In this document: piece by piece, positions 51,301-59,622 of the stretch | Position numbering within the stretch: position 1 is the stretch's first letter | Layout: each line of letters opens with the position of its first letter | Assembly: GCF_008807375.1 (NCBI RefSeq) | Contig: NZ_CP043311.1 | Span: 4,878,001 to 4,942,000 of the forward strand | Reading direction: 5' to 3' | From: Pseudomonas lalkuanensis | GTDB lineage: Bacteria > Pseudomonadota > Gammaproteobacteria > Pseudomonadales > Pseudomonadaceae | DNA: 64,000 bases | Position numbers and translations under genes: made by a program | Notes under the pieces: model-generated | Told to the model about the DNA's origin: nothing | Database searches by the model: none | The model's input: only the letters and a program-made list of their open reading frames with translations

Positions 51301-51375
51301 GTAGGGTGCGCCATGCGCGCCGAGCGGCATTCAGCCCCGAACCAGGGTTCTGGTGCGCTCGGCGCCCCCTGCGGC
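51301..51375. repeat. Dispersed GTAGGGTGCGCC repeat
   Basis: GTAGGGTGCGCCATGCGCGCC at 51301 and GGTGCGCTCGGCGCCCCCT about 40 bp on form an imperfect inverted pair, related to 23191-23278. Confidence 0.6.
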
Positions 51376-51481
51376 AGGGCATGTGCCACAAGCACATTCC
51401 CAGCGTGCCCGCGCACACGACAAGTCCCCGGCCAGGCTCTAGCCTTGCCAGCCACAACAACCTGCCAACGGGGACCTGCCT

Positions 51482-52888
51482 ATGCCGAACTGGCGCTCGA
51501 TCAGCCTGTGGATGGACACGCTCGACGAAGACCTCGAGCCGCGACCGGCGCTGTCCGGTTCGCTGGAGGTGGACGTGGCGATCATCGGCGCCGGCTATAC
51601 CGGACTGTGGACGGCCTATTACCTCAAGCACCAGGCCCCCGAGCTGAAGATCGCCATCGTCGAGTCGGAGTTCGCCGGCTTTGGCGCCAGCGGCCGCAAC
51701 GGCGGCTGGCTGATGGGCAACCTGCTGGGCGAGGACCGTGCCCTGGCGCCGCTGCCCAGCGAAGTGCGCAAGGCGTCCTTCGATCTGCTCCACGGCATCC
51801 CCGACGAAGTGGCCGACGTGCTGCAGCGCGAAGGCATCGACTGCCACTACCGCAAGGGCGGCATCCTCTATTGCGCCGCACGCTACCCGGAGCAGGAAAA
51901 GCACCTGCGTGAGCAGTTGGCCGACCTCTATGCCGAAGGCCTGACCGAAGCCGACTACCGCTGGCTGAGCCCCGAGGAACTGAACGGCCAGTTGCGGGTG
52001 GCCAACCCCTACGGCGGCATCCACACCCCGCACTGCGCCACCATCCAGCCAGCCAGGCTGGTGCGCGGACTGGCCCGGGCAGTGGAGCGCATGGGCGTGC
52101 AGCTGTTCGAGCAGAGCCCCGCCAGCCACTGGCAGCCGGGGCTGGTACGCACCGCCCAGGGCGAACTCAAGGCGCACTGGGTGGTACCGGCCATCGAAGG
52201 CTACGCCGCCAGCCTGCCGCCGCTGGGCAAGTACCAGTTGCCGGTGCAGAGCCTGCTGATCGGCACCGAACCGCTCTCCGACGAGCAATGGGCGGAGATC
52301 GGCCTGGAACACGGCCAGGCCTTCAGCGAGAGCAGCCGCCAGGTCACCTATGCGCAACGCACCGCCGACAACCGCCTGGCCTTCGGCGCGCGGGGCGGCT
52401 ATCGCTTCGGCGGCAAGCTGCGACAGGACTTCCAGCTCACCGAGGATGAAGTCGGCCTGCGCCGGTTCCTGCTGGGCGAGCTTTTCCCGCAATTGCGCAA
52501 CGTGCGCATCACCCACAGCTGGGGCGGCAACCTGGGCATGGCGCGACGCTTCCGCCCGCACATGCTGGTGGACCGCAGGAACGGCATCGCCCTGTCCGGC
52601 GGCTACGGCGGCGAGGGCGTGGGCGCCAGCAACCTGGGCGGGCGCACCCTGGCCGACCTGATCCTTGGCAAGGAATCCCTGCTCACCCGCCAGCCCTGGG
52701 TGCTGGGCGACGGCCCACTGGAGCGCCTCAGTGCCTGGGAGCCGGAACCCTGCCGCTGGCTCGGCTACAACGCCATCATCCGCAGCTTCGTCCACGAGGA
52801 CCGGGTGCTGGCCAATCCCCACAGCGCGCCCTGGCGCCGGGCCATGGCGCAGAAACTGGCCGGCCTGCTGGAAGGCCTGATGCGCTGA
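51482..52888 (+). CDS. FAD-dependent amine/amino-acid oxidoreductase (DadA/PuuB-like)
   Basis: 468 residues. FAD-binding Rossmann motif GAGYTG with preceding VDVAII at the N-terminus (about 29-40) and a C-terminal FAD contact GGYGGEGVGASNLGG. The arrangement, with ASGRNGGWLMG after the dinucleotide fold, is typical of gamma-glutamylputrescine oxidase-type and D-amino acid dehydrogenase-type enzymes. It is probably an amine-oxidising enzyme in a catabolic route with the cupin gene 74 bp downstream and the SnoaL-AraC regulator upstream. Substrate not predictable. Confidence 0.85.
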   Translation: MPNWRSISLWMDTLDEDLEPRPALSGSLEVDVAIIGAGYTGLWTAYYLKHQAPELKIAIVESEFAGFGASGRNGGWLMGNLLGEDRALAPLPSEVRKASFDLLHGIPDEVADVLQREGIDCHYRKGGILYCAARYPEQEKHLREQLADLYAEGLTEADYRWLSPEELNGQLRVANPYGGIHTPHCATIQPARLVRGLARAVERMGVQLFEQSPASHWQPGLVRTAQGELKAHWVVPAIEGYAASLPPLGKYQLPVQSLLIGTEPLSDEQWAEIGLEHGQAFSESSRQVTYAQRTADNRLAFGARGGYRFGGKLRQDFQLTEDEVGLRRFLLGELFPQLRNVRITHSWGGNLGMARRFRPHMLVDRRNGIALSGGYGGEGVGASNLGGRTLADLILGKESLLTRQPWVLGDGPLERLSAWEPEPCRWLGYNAIIRSFVHEDRVLANPHSAPWRRAMAQKLAGLLEGLMR

Positions 52889-52962
52889 ACGGCGCGAAAC
52901 CTCATTGCACCCATTCGCGAGCGGAGCTCGCTTCTACACCAGGCATTTGCGGAGCCCACGAT

Positions 52963-53307
52963 ATGAAAGCCACCCTGCTGAAGAACACCCACGACCTTCC
53001 CCTGTCCGAACCAGCCCCGGTAGCGGTGCCCGTAGGCGAGCCGGTACCACACACCCGCGTGCATTCGGTGGAGCGCACCGACAACGTGGAAACCGGCGTC
53101 TGGGAATGCAGCCCCGGTCGCTTCCGCCGGCAGATCGTCGAGCAGGAGTTCTGCCACTTCACCCATGGCAGCTGCTCCTTCACCCCGGACGGCGGCGAAA
53201 CCATCGAAATCAAGGCAGGCGACGCCCTGCTGCTGCCAGCCAACAGCCTGGGCGTGTGGGATGTGAAGGAAACGCTGCGCAAGACCTACGTGATCATTTC
53301 CCGCTGA
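52963..53307 (+). CDS. Small cupin (DUF861-type) protein
   Basis: 114 residues, one cupin fold: EFCHFTHGSCSFTPDGGETIEIKAG-like central strands (split here into CHFTHGSCSFTPDGG and the following EIKAGD) match the (S)-ureidoglycine aminohydrolase-type cupin_3 family. GGAG precedes the ATG. It follows the FAD oxidoreductase and accompanies similar oxidoreductases in other pseudomonads. Enzymatic or binding role unknown. Confidence 0.8.
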   Translation: MKATLLKNTHDLPLSEPAPVAVPVGEPVPHTRVHSVERTDNVETGVWECSPGRFRRQIVEQEFCHFTHGSCSFTPDGGETIEIKAGDALLLPANSLGVWDVKETLRKTYVIISR

Positions 53308-53341
53308 TGGAACTGGAGCCGGCAGGGCGTTGCCCTGCCTG

Positions 53342-53363
53342 GCGAATGAATTCGCCCCTACGG
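53342..53363. repeat. Single REP unit
   Basis: GCGAATGAATTCGCCCCTAC: inverse orientation of the REP unit at 12934. Preceded by a GCAGGGC...GCCCTGC hairpin. Confidence 0.7.
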
Positions 53364-53376
53364 TGTTCCATCGCAA

Positions 53377-54150
53377 TCAGTCGTCGAAGCTGCCGTGCCG
53401 CCCCTGCCCCGCCTTGAAGGACCGGGCGCCCGCGCGGGTTTCGCCGCTGTGGATAACCTTCATTCCCCCCTTGAACTCATTGGCGATGGCCGCCTCGAAC
53501 GGCAGCTCCCACTGGGCATAGGCGCTGGCGCGGTCGGCCAGCATGCAGCGCTGTGGAAAGGCCGCAATCGCATGGGCCAGTTCCTCGGCTGCGGCTCGGG
53601 CCTGCCCTGCCGGCACCACTCGATTGGCCAGACCGATCGCCAGGGCTTCCTGCGACCTCACCGGACGTCCGGTCAGGATCAGGTCAAGGGCCCGGCCCTG
53701 GCCGACGATGCGCGGCAATCGCACGGTGCCGCCATCGATCAGCGGCACGCCGAAACGCCGGCAGAACACGCCGAAGATTGCGTCCTCGGCCATCACCCGC
53801 ATATCCGCCAGCAGTGCCAGTTCCATGCCGCCGGCCACCGCGTGACCCTCGATGGCGGCGATCAGCGGCTTTTCCAGTTGCATGCGGCTCGGTCCCATGG
53901 GGCCATCGCCTTCGGCTTCCAGCCGATTGCGCCGTACGCCGTCTTCGGCCACCGCGCCCAGGTCGGCGCCCGCGCAGAAAGTGCCGCCCGCTCCGGTGAG
54001 CACTGCCACCCGCGCTTCGTCGTCCGCCTCGAAGGCCCGCAGCGCAGCCGCCAGGGCCTCGGCGGTGGGGCGATCGACGGCATTGCGCACCTCGGGACGG
54101 TCGATGATGACCGTGGTAACCGGGCCGTTCCTCTCGACTCTGACGTTCAT
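53377..54150 (-). CDS. Enoyl-CoA hydratase/isomerase (crotonase) family protein
   Basis: 257 residues from ATG 54150 (AGGAG upstream). Crotonase fold with oxyanion-hole segments (GAGGTFCAGADL and IEGHAVAGGMELAL). The first catalytic Glu (in GGMELAL, equivalent to rat Glu144) is present, but the second (PE motif, Glu164) is replaced in the FGVFCRRFGVPL segment. Hydratase activity is therefore doubtful, and an isomerase, hydrolase or other crotonase reaction is possible. Cytosolic, single gene, with a fatty-acid-type SDR upstream. Confidence 0.85.
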   Translation of the reverse strand: MNVRVERNGPVTTVIIDRPEVRNAVDRPTAEALAAALRAFEADDEARVAVLTGAGGTFCAGADLGAVAEDGVRRNRLEAEGDGPMGPSRMQLEKPLIAAIEGHAVAGGMELALLADMRVMAEDAIFGVFCRRFGVPLIDGGTVRLPRIVGQGRALDLILTGRPVRSQEALAIGLANRVVPAGQARAAAEELAHAIAAFPQRCMLADRASAYAQWELPFEAAIANEFKGGMKVIHSGETRAGARSFKAGQGRHGSFDD

Positions 54151-54189
54151 GGGAGCTCCTGGGTAGGAAAAGGGAGTACTTGTGGGAGC

Positions 54190-54221
54190 GAAATGAAAAG
54201 GCCGGCAACAAGGCCGGCCTT
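54190..54221 (-). terminator. Rho-independent terminator of the SDR at 54287
   Basis: 9 bp stem AAGGCCGGC/GCCGGCCTT with a 6-base loop; on the - strand it is followed by TTCATTTC. Located about 66 bp beyond the SDR stop. Confidence 0.8.
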
Positions 54222-54286
54222 CAACATAGTGCTTCCCGGCAGCAATGTTCAGCCTGCTGGCGGAACTGCCCCGGTGAACGGCGGGA

Positions 54287-55198
54287 TCAGAGGGCGTACT
54301 TCTGCAGGTTGGCCATCATCTCGCGCAGGGCTTCGACGTTGTCCGCAGGGTGGGCGGCGCCTTCGAAGTCGCAGATGGCCTTCCAGTTGGCTGCCACGTC
54401 CTCGGCGTCGAATCCAGCCTTCGGATCGAAGCCGAAGCCCAGGCTGCGCTCCCAGCGCACCTTGCCGATCCAGCCGCCGCCCACTTCGAACAGGCCGGAG
54501 GTTTCCTGGCACTGCTCGCTGCCAAGGAACACCACCAGCGGGCTGACCAGTTCGGGCTTGAGCTGCTCGAACACCTGCGGCGGAATCAGGCCCTCGGTCA
54601 TGCGCGTGCCACCGGTGGGGGCAATGGCGTTGACCAGGATGTTGTTCTTGCGGCCTTCGATGGCGAGGTTGCGGGTCAGGCCGTAGAGGCCGAGCTTGGC
54701 CATGCCGTAGTTGGACTGACCGAAGTTGCCGTAGATGCCCGAGGTGGACGACGTGAAGATGACGCGGCCGTAGCCCTGCTCGCGCATGTGCGGCCAGGCG
54801 GCGCGGGTAACCTTGTAGGCACCTTCGACGTGGACCTTGTAGACCAGGTCCCAGTCGGCGTCTTCCATCTTGTGGAAGGTCTTGTCACGCAGGATGCCGG
54901 CGTTGTTCACCACCACGTCGACGCGGCCGAAGTGGTCGAGGGCGGCCTGGACGATCTTCTCGCCGTCAGTCACCGAGTCATGGCTGGCCACGGCGGTGCC
55001 GCCGGCTTCGCGGATCTCCGCTACCACGCGGTCGGCGGCCGAAGCGTTGGCGCCTTCACCGTGGGTGCTGCCCCCCAGGTCGTTGACCACAACCCGGGCG
55101 CCATGGCGGGCGAACAGCAGCGCATGGGCGCGGCCAATACCGCCACCGGCGCCGGTGACGACTACGACTTTGTCTTCGAAGCGGATTGCATCGCTCAT
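54287..55198 (-). CDS. Short-chain dehydrogenase, peroxisomal multifunctional (17beta-HSD4-like) type
   Basis: 303 residues from ATG 55198 (AAGGAA upstream). Cofactor motif TGAGGGIGRAHA, NDLGG with the long insertion typical of (3R)-hydroxyacyl-CoA dehydrogenases, catalytic Ser in TSSTSGIYG and Y-x-x-x-K in NYGMAKLG. The C-terminal extension (about 245-303, GFGFDPKAGFDAEDVAANW) is also characteristic of this group. Likely reaction: NAD(H)-linked 3-hydroxyacyl-CoA oxidation or reduction. It lies in a run of lipid-linked genes with a crotonase and a hydrolase. Confidence 0.86.
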   Translation of the reverse strand: MSDAIRFEDKVVVVTGAGGGIGRAHALLFARHGARVVVNDLGGSTHGEGANASAADRVVAEIREAGGTAVASHDSVTDGEKIVQAALDHFGRVDVVVNNAGILRDKTFHKMEDADWDLVYKVHVEGAYKVTRAAWPHMREQGYGRVIFTSSTSGIYGNFGQSNYGMAKLGLYGLTRNLAIEGRKNNILVNAIAPTGGTRMTEGLIPPQVFEQLKPELVSPLVVFLGSEQCQETSGLFEVGGGWIGKVRWERSLGFGFDPKAGFDAEDVAANWKAICDFEGAAHPADNVEALREMMANLQKYAL

Positions 55199-55302
55199 GG
55201 GCAGGTTCCTTGGCGGGTTCTGGTTATTCGCCGAGTCTCCGGCAGCTTCCCCGGCCCCACAAGAATCGGAGCCGCTATGAATGGTGCCCGATAAGGGCGA
55301 CG

Positions 55303-55554
55303 TTACTTGATGGGAATGAACAGGGTTCCGCATGGACGCAGCTTGAACAACCACCAGTTGTAGCTGTGGCAGAGCAGCGCGAGCAGGGCGGATGCCAGCA
55401 GGCAGCCGATCGCGGCCAGCCAGCTCCATAGGCACGGATCGCGCAGGATGGCATAGCCGATGAGGCTGAGGCTGCAGATGAACAGCAGGGCCGCGACGCC
55501 CGGCCCAAGGGTACGGATGACGGGATAGAGGAATACCAGGAGACGGAAGAGCAT
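55303..55554 (-). CDS. Small membrane protein of unknown function
   Basis: 83 residues with two hydrophobic helices (about 3-30 and 42-65) and a short polar tail. GAGG lies before the ATG. No recognised family. Composition and codon use match coding DNA, so it is probably real. It lies between an SDR gene and a hydrolase gene on the same strand, with about 100 bp on either side. Confidence 0.6.
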   Translation of the reverse strand: MLFRLLVFLYPVIRTLGPGVAALLFICSLSLIGYAILRDPCLWSWLAAIGCLLASALLALLCHSYNWWLFKLRPCGTLFIPIK

Positions 55555-55661
55555 GAACGGACCTCGAGGCTGCCGGGCAATCGCTGCCCGGCGGTTCAGG
55601 GAGGTCTGGATACTAGTGCCATGCCCCGTGGAGGCGGTCTAGGAATGATCCGATTCCGTTG

Positions 55662-56537
55662 TCAGAGGCGGTCCTGGAAAGCCAGGTAATGCTCCAGCAC
55701 CTGCTCCGGCGCTTCGGTCTGTGGATAGTGACCGATGCCTTCGAGCAGAACGGCGTCCGCATCCGGGATCAGCTCGCGGTAACGCGCCACCATGTGGGCG
55801 CCGGAGATGGGATCCACCGCCCCGTCGATCACCCGCAACGGCACCCCTCCCCTCTGCATCGCGGCCACCCAGCGGTCGCGCTGTTCGCGCCGTTCGGGAA
55901 TGTAGTGGATCAGCCGGTGCATGACGGCGGGGCCGTCCCGCTCGGCGATCAGTTGCCAGAAGTCGTCCAGCTCGCTGTCGCTGGGCTGGGTGTCGGGACC
56001 GAACACCTGGGCGAAGCTGGCAGCCAGCTTGCGCCGTGAGAACAGCCGCCCGACCAGGCCACCCAGGGGGCTCAGCAGCAGCTTCTGCAGCAGCACCGGA
56101 CGGTGGGTTTCCGGGAACAGTCCGCCATTGAGAAAGACGCAGCTGGCCAACTTGAAGCGCCCTTCGTGATGCCGCGCCAGCAACTCCTGGGCAACGCTGT
56201 CGCCGTAGTCGTGAGCCAGCACGTGCACCGCCCCCTCCACGCCGAGGTGGGCGAGCAGCGCCTGCTTCAGGTCCGCCTGTTCCAGCAGCCGGTAGTCATG
56301 TCCGCGCGGCTTGGCCGAGTAACCGAAGCCCAGCATGTCGCAGGCGATGACGCGAAAGCGCCGGGCCAGGGGTTGCCAGAGGTAGTGCCAGTCCCAGGAG
56401 GCGGTGGGAAAACCGTGGATCAGCAGCAGCGGCTCGCCCTCACCCGCCGTCCAGTAGCGGATGCGCAGGCCGCGGAAGTCCATGTCCCCGGCCTGGGCGC
56501 GCCAGTCGCCCAGGGGGATGCCGGCCAGGGCCGTCAT
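55662..56537 (-). CDS. Alpha/beta hydrolase of the MEST/epoxide-hydrolase type
   Basis: 291 residues from ATG 56537, overlapping the aldolase stop (ATGA). Oxyanion segment HGFPT (41-45), nucleophile D110 in AHDYGDS, acid D242 and H270 in GHYPQTE. An Asp nucleophile in HDYG places it with epoxide hydrolases and haloalkane dehalogenases. The lid region FLNGGLFPETHRPVLLQKLL is strikingly like mammalian MEST (PEG1). Function of that group is unknown. Translational coupling to a class II aldolase suggests a joint pathway. Confidence 0.87.
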   Translation of the reverse strand: MTALAGIPLGDWRAQAGDMDFRGLRIRYWTAGEGEPLLLIHGFPTASWDWHYLWQPLARRFRVIACDMLGFGYSAKPRGHDYRLLEQADLKQALLAHLGVEGAVHVLAHDYGDSVAQELLARHHEGRFKLASCVFLNGGLFPETHRPVLLQKLLLSPLGGLVGRLFSRRKLAASFAQVFGPDTQPSDSELDDFWQLIAERDGPAVMHRLIHYIPERREQRDRWVAAMQRGGVPLRVIDGAVDPISGAHMVARYRELIPDADAVLLEGIGHYPQTEAPEQVLEHYLAFQDRL

Positions 56538-57316
56538 TGGTCGTAACCGGGGAACTGCTGGTCGAGCTTGCGCAGCAGCGCCGGCCACGGCAGCGCACCG
56601 CCCATGCCGGTGGAGGTTTTCATCACGCCGGCGATCATCGCCCGGGCACCGTCGAGGATCTGCTGCGGGATGTGGATGAGTTCGCCGCCGCCGGCCTGGG
56701 CCATCACCTGGATCTCGCAGGCGCGCTGCATGGTGAACATGCCGAGGAAGGCATCGGCGATGCTGCCGAAGGCGGTGAGCAGGCCATGGTTGGGCAGGAT
56801 CATGAAGTTGGCCTGGCCGAGGTCGGCTTGCAGGCGGGCCTTTTCCTCGTGGTGCAGGGCCACGCCTTCGTAGCCGTGGTAGGCCAGGCTGGCGAGCACG
56901 AAGAGCGATTGCTGCGACAGCGGCAGCAGGCCGTTCTTCTGCGCGGAAACGGCGATACCGGCGGTGGTGTGGATATGCAGCACGCAGCCCACGTCCGGTC
57001 GCACCTCGTGCACCGCGCTGTGGATGGTATAGCCGGCCGGGTTGATGTCGTAGGGGCTGTCCATCAGCTTGTTGCCGGCCAGATCGATCTTCACCAGGCT
57101 CGACGCGGTGATCTCGTGGAACATCAGCCCGTAGGGGTTGATCAGGAAGTCTTCGGTGCCGGGGACCTTGGCGGAGATGTGGGTGAAAATCAGGTCATCC
57201 CAGCCGTACAGGGCAATCAGGCGGTAGCAGGCGGCCAGATCGACACGGGTCTGCCATTCGGCGGCGGACACCTTGTCCTTGAGGTTGAGCGACGGGAGGG
57301 CTTGAGCGGCGGTCAT
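56534..57316 (-). CDS. Class II aldolase/adducin family protein
   Basis: 260 residues. Aldolase II fold with metal-binding H-x-H in CVLHIHTTAG and a further His in LPNHGLL; TVHSAVHEVRPDVG-like context is family-typical. These proteins cleave phosphorylated or related sugars, or act as decarboxylases/epimerases; the cytosolic adducin-like bacterial type has no assigned substrate. GAGG precedes the ATG. It is the first gene of a pair with the MEST-like hydrolase. Confidence 0.87.
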   Translation of the reverse strand: MTAAQALPSLNLKDKVSAAEWQTRVDLAACYRLIALYGWDDLIFTHISAKVPGTEDFLINPYGLMFHEITASSLVKIDLAGNKLMDSPYDINPAGYTIHSAVHEVRPDVGCVLHIHTTAGIAVSAQKNGLLPLSQQSLFVLASLAYHGYEGVALHHEEKARLQADLGQANFMILPNHGLLTAFGSIADAFLGMFTMQRACEIQVMAQAGGGELIHIPQQILDGARAMIAGVMKTSTGMGGALPWPALLRKLDQQFPGYDQ

Positions 57317-57410
57317 GGCGGAACCTCGTTGTTGTTGTATGTGCGACGAGTCTAGCCCCGGGCGGCCAGGGCGATAGTCGCCTTGGCAGCCAGCTTAATG
57401 GCCTTGCGAG

Positions 57411-58097
57411 TCAGATCAGCGCGGCGACCAGGGGTGCGGCGAAGAGGTTGAGCAAGCCCATCAGCACCATCACCAGACCGGCCACCGTGCCCTCTTCGCG
57501 GCCCACTTCCCGGGCCCGGCTGACCCCCGCGCCGTGGGCGCCGACACCAAACAGCGCGCCACGGGCCAGGGCGCTCTTCAGCGGCAGCCAGCGGATCAGC
57601 AGGCCGCCGGCGACAGCGCCGAATACGCCGGTGAGCATGACGAAGACGGCCGTCAGTTCCGGAACGCCGCCGAGGTCCTGGGCAAGCGGCATGGCGAAGG
57701 GCGTGGTGATGGAGCGCGGCACCAACGACAGGCTCACCTGGGGCTCCAGCGCCAGCGCATTGCCCAGGCACCAGGAGCTGGCGATGGCCACGCCACTGCC
57801 GGCCAGCATGCCCAGCATCAGTGCCGGCCAATGGCGGGCGAGCAAGGTACGCTGCTGCCAGATGGGCACGGCGAAGGCCACGGTAGCCGGGCCCAGCAGC
57901 AGCATCAGCCAGTGAGTGGCGCCGGCGTATTCGGCATAGGCGGTATGCAGCGGCACCGCAATCGCCAGCAGCAATGCCGGCACGAAGATCAGCGGCGACA
58001 GCAGGTAGCGTCCGGTGCGCCGGTACATCCAGCGGCTGGCCAGGTAGCCGGCCAGTGTCAGGGCCAGCCAGAACCAGGACATGGGCTCAATGTTCAT
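57411..58097 (-). CDS. cidB: LrgB/CidB-family inner-membrane protein
   Basis: 228 residues from ATG 58097, multiple transmembrane helices. The conserved segment SLVPRSITTPFAMPLAQDLGG and GALFGVGAHGAGVSRARE are LrgB-family signatures. With CidA/LrgA it forms a holin/antiholin-like or metabolite-transport system linked to autolysis and overflow metabolism. Its start overlaps the upstream cidA-like stop by 11 bp. Which of the Cid or Lrg roles applies is not decidable by sequence; the divergent LysR gene favours the Cid type. Confidence 0.85.
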   Translation of the reverse strand: MNIEPMSWFWLALTLAGYLASRWMYRRTGRYLLSPLIFVPALLLAIAVPLHTAYAEYAGATHWLMLLLGPATVAFAVPIWQQRTLLARHWPALMLGMLAGSGVAIASSWCLGNALALEPQVSLSLVPRSITTPFAMPLAQDLGGVPELTAVFVMLTGVFGAVAGGLLIRWLPLKSALARGALFGVGAHGAGVSRAREVGREEGTVAGLVMVLMGLLNLFAAPLVAALI

Positions 58098-58473
58098 GGC
58101 GCATCCTCCAGCGGCAAACGGCTTCAACAGTCAGCGCGGTGGCCAGCATCACCAGCAGGGTGCTGGCGCCGATCACCAGCAGGATGCGCAATCCGTCCTG
58201 ACGCAGCAGCGCGCCGTAGTCCAAAAGGCTCATCAACGCCGGAATGAAGAACAGCAGCATCTCGGCCATCAGCAGGCCGGCGCCCAGTTGCAGCGCCGCC
58301 GGTTTCACCCAGCCGCTGGCGAAGGCCGCCAGCAGCAGGCCAAGGCCGATCACGCCACCGGGAATCGGCCAGCCCAGCACGGCCGCGAGCTTGCAGCCCA
58401 GGGCATAAAGGCCGACAAGGGCAACGAGTTCGGCAGCGAGACGAGCGATACGGAGCAGGCGGGAACGGTTCAT
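58087..58473 (-). CDS. cidA: CidA/LrgA-family holin-like membrane protein
   Basis: 128 residues from ATG 58473, about four transmembrane helices. The motif GWPIPGGVIGLGLLLAAF is the CidA/LrgA signature, with a positively charged C-terminus. First gene of the cidA-cidB pair, divergent from a LysR regulator that begins 97 bp away. Expected to form membrane oligomers affecting permeability or transport. Confidence 0.86.
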   Translation of the reverse strand: MNRSRLLRIARLAAELVALVGLYALGCKLAAVLGWPIPGGVIGLGLLLAAFASGWVKPAALQLGAGLLMAEMLLFFIPALMSLLDYGALLRQDGLRILLVIGASTLLVMLATALTVEAVCRWRMRHEH

Positions 58474-58569
58474 GGCGGTGACCCTCGGTACTGGTGGCCA
58501 GCTTAGGTCCGCGCCTATCATCCCAAAAGCGAATTGTTCGACTTGCAGCCATTCGAGATTGGAATAGCC

Positions 58570-59466
58570 ATGGAATTCCGCCAGTTACGCAGCTTCGTCG
58601 AAGTGGTCCGTCAGGGCGGCTTCACCCAGGCCGGCAAGACCCTGCACGCCACCCAGTCCACCGTCAGCAAGCAGGTGGCCCAGCTGGAACAGCGCCTGGG
58701 CGTGCAACTGCTGGAGCGCAGCGGCCCGCACCTGCGCCTGACCGATGCCGGCGCCGTGGTGCTGCGCCATGCCGAGGACATGCTGCGCCAGCGTCAGGAC
58801 CTGCATAGCGAGCTGGACGATCTCAGCCAGCTGCGGCGAGGCGAATTGCGCCTGGGGTTACCACTGCTGGGGGGCGAAGTGCTGTTCGCCGAGTTGTTCG
58901 TCCAATACCGGCGGCGCTACCCGAACATCGTGGTGAGTCTGCTCGAAGGCGGCAGCAAGCTGATGGAAGCGGCGCTGCTGCAGGGGGAACTGGAACTGGC
59001 CGGCAGCCTCACCCCCAATGACCCCGCGCTGGACTACCAAGCGTTCTGCAACGAGCCGCTGGATATCCTCGTGCCCGAGGACCATCCCCTGGCGGGCGAA
59101 GAAAGCCTCGCGCTGGCGCAACTGGCCGAATCGCCCTTCCTGCTTTACCAGCAGAGCTTCACCCTCAACGACCGCCTGTTGCAGGCGTGTCGGCAGGCCG
59201 GCTTCACACCGCGCGAAGCAGGTCGCAGCGGCCAGGCGGATTTCCTCGCCGCGCTGGTGGCCGCCGGCCAGGGCGTGGTGCTGCTGCCACGCATCGTCGC
59301 CCGCCCCTTGCAGCGCCCCGGCCTGCGCCTGGTACCGCTGCGCGAGCCGGACCTGCGCTGGGACATCGCCTTCGTCTGGCGGCGCGGTGCCTACCTGTCG
59401 CGGGCGGCGCAGGCCTGGCTGGAGTTACTGCGGGAGTATTCGCCGCTCGATCAGGGCAAGGCCTGA
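58570..59466 (+). CDS. cidR: LysR-type regulator, CidR-like
   Basis: 298 residues from ATG 58570; an in-frame ATG at 58534 is less likely by homology. N-terminal winged helix-turn-helix (FTQAGKTLHATQSTVSKQVAQLE) and LysR substrate-binding domain (about 90-290). Divergent from cidAB, the usual layout of CidR, which activates cidAB in response to acetate or pyruvate in Gram-positive bacteria and pseudomonads. The 96 bp spacer would hold its operator. Confidence 0.84.
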   Translation: MEFRQLRSFVEVVRQGGFTQAGKTLHATQSTVSKQVAQLEQRLGVQLLERSGPHLRLTDAGAVVLRHAEDMLRQRQDLHSELDDLSQLRRGELRLGLPLLGGEVLFAELFVQYRRRYPNIVVSLLEGGSKLMEAALLQGELELAGSLTPNDPALDYQAFCNEPLDILVPEDHPLAGEESLALAQLAESPFLLYQQSFTLNDRLLQACRQAGFTPREAGRSGQADFLAALVAAGQGVVLLPRIVARPLQRPGLRLVPLREPDLRWDIAFVWRRGAYLSRAAQAWLELLREYSPLDQGKA

Positions 59467-59490
59467 GCAGTCTTCCGTGGGGCAACGTCG

Positions 59491-59620
59491 CAGGGTGGAC
59501 CACACTTCACCGGTCCACCATTCGGGAGTGTGGCCTGGCACTGACCGGTGGATGGAGAAAGCGCCATCCACCCTACGGCAGGACTTCGCCCTGCAATCGC
59601 GAATGCGTTCGCCCCCACAG
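59491..59620. repeat. Dispersed repeat pair: GGGTGGACC element and REP unit
   Basis: GGGTGGACCACACTTCACCGG ... GCCATCCACCCTACGG (59493-59577) resembles 33494-33580. A REP-like AATCGCGAATGCGTTCGCCC unit follows (59596-59620). No gene in this gap. Confidence 0.6.
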
Positions 59621-59622
59621 GC

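Noticed and set aside
49679..52822. 1047-residue open frame on the - strand
   Set aside because: Shadow spanning three recognisable + strand genes (SirB1, SnoaL-AraC, FAD oxidoreductase).
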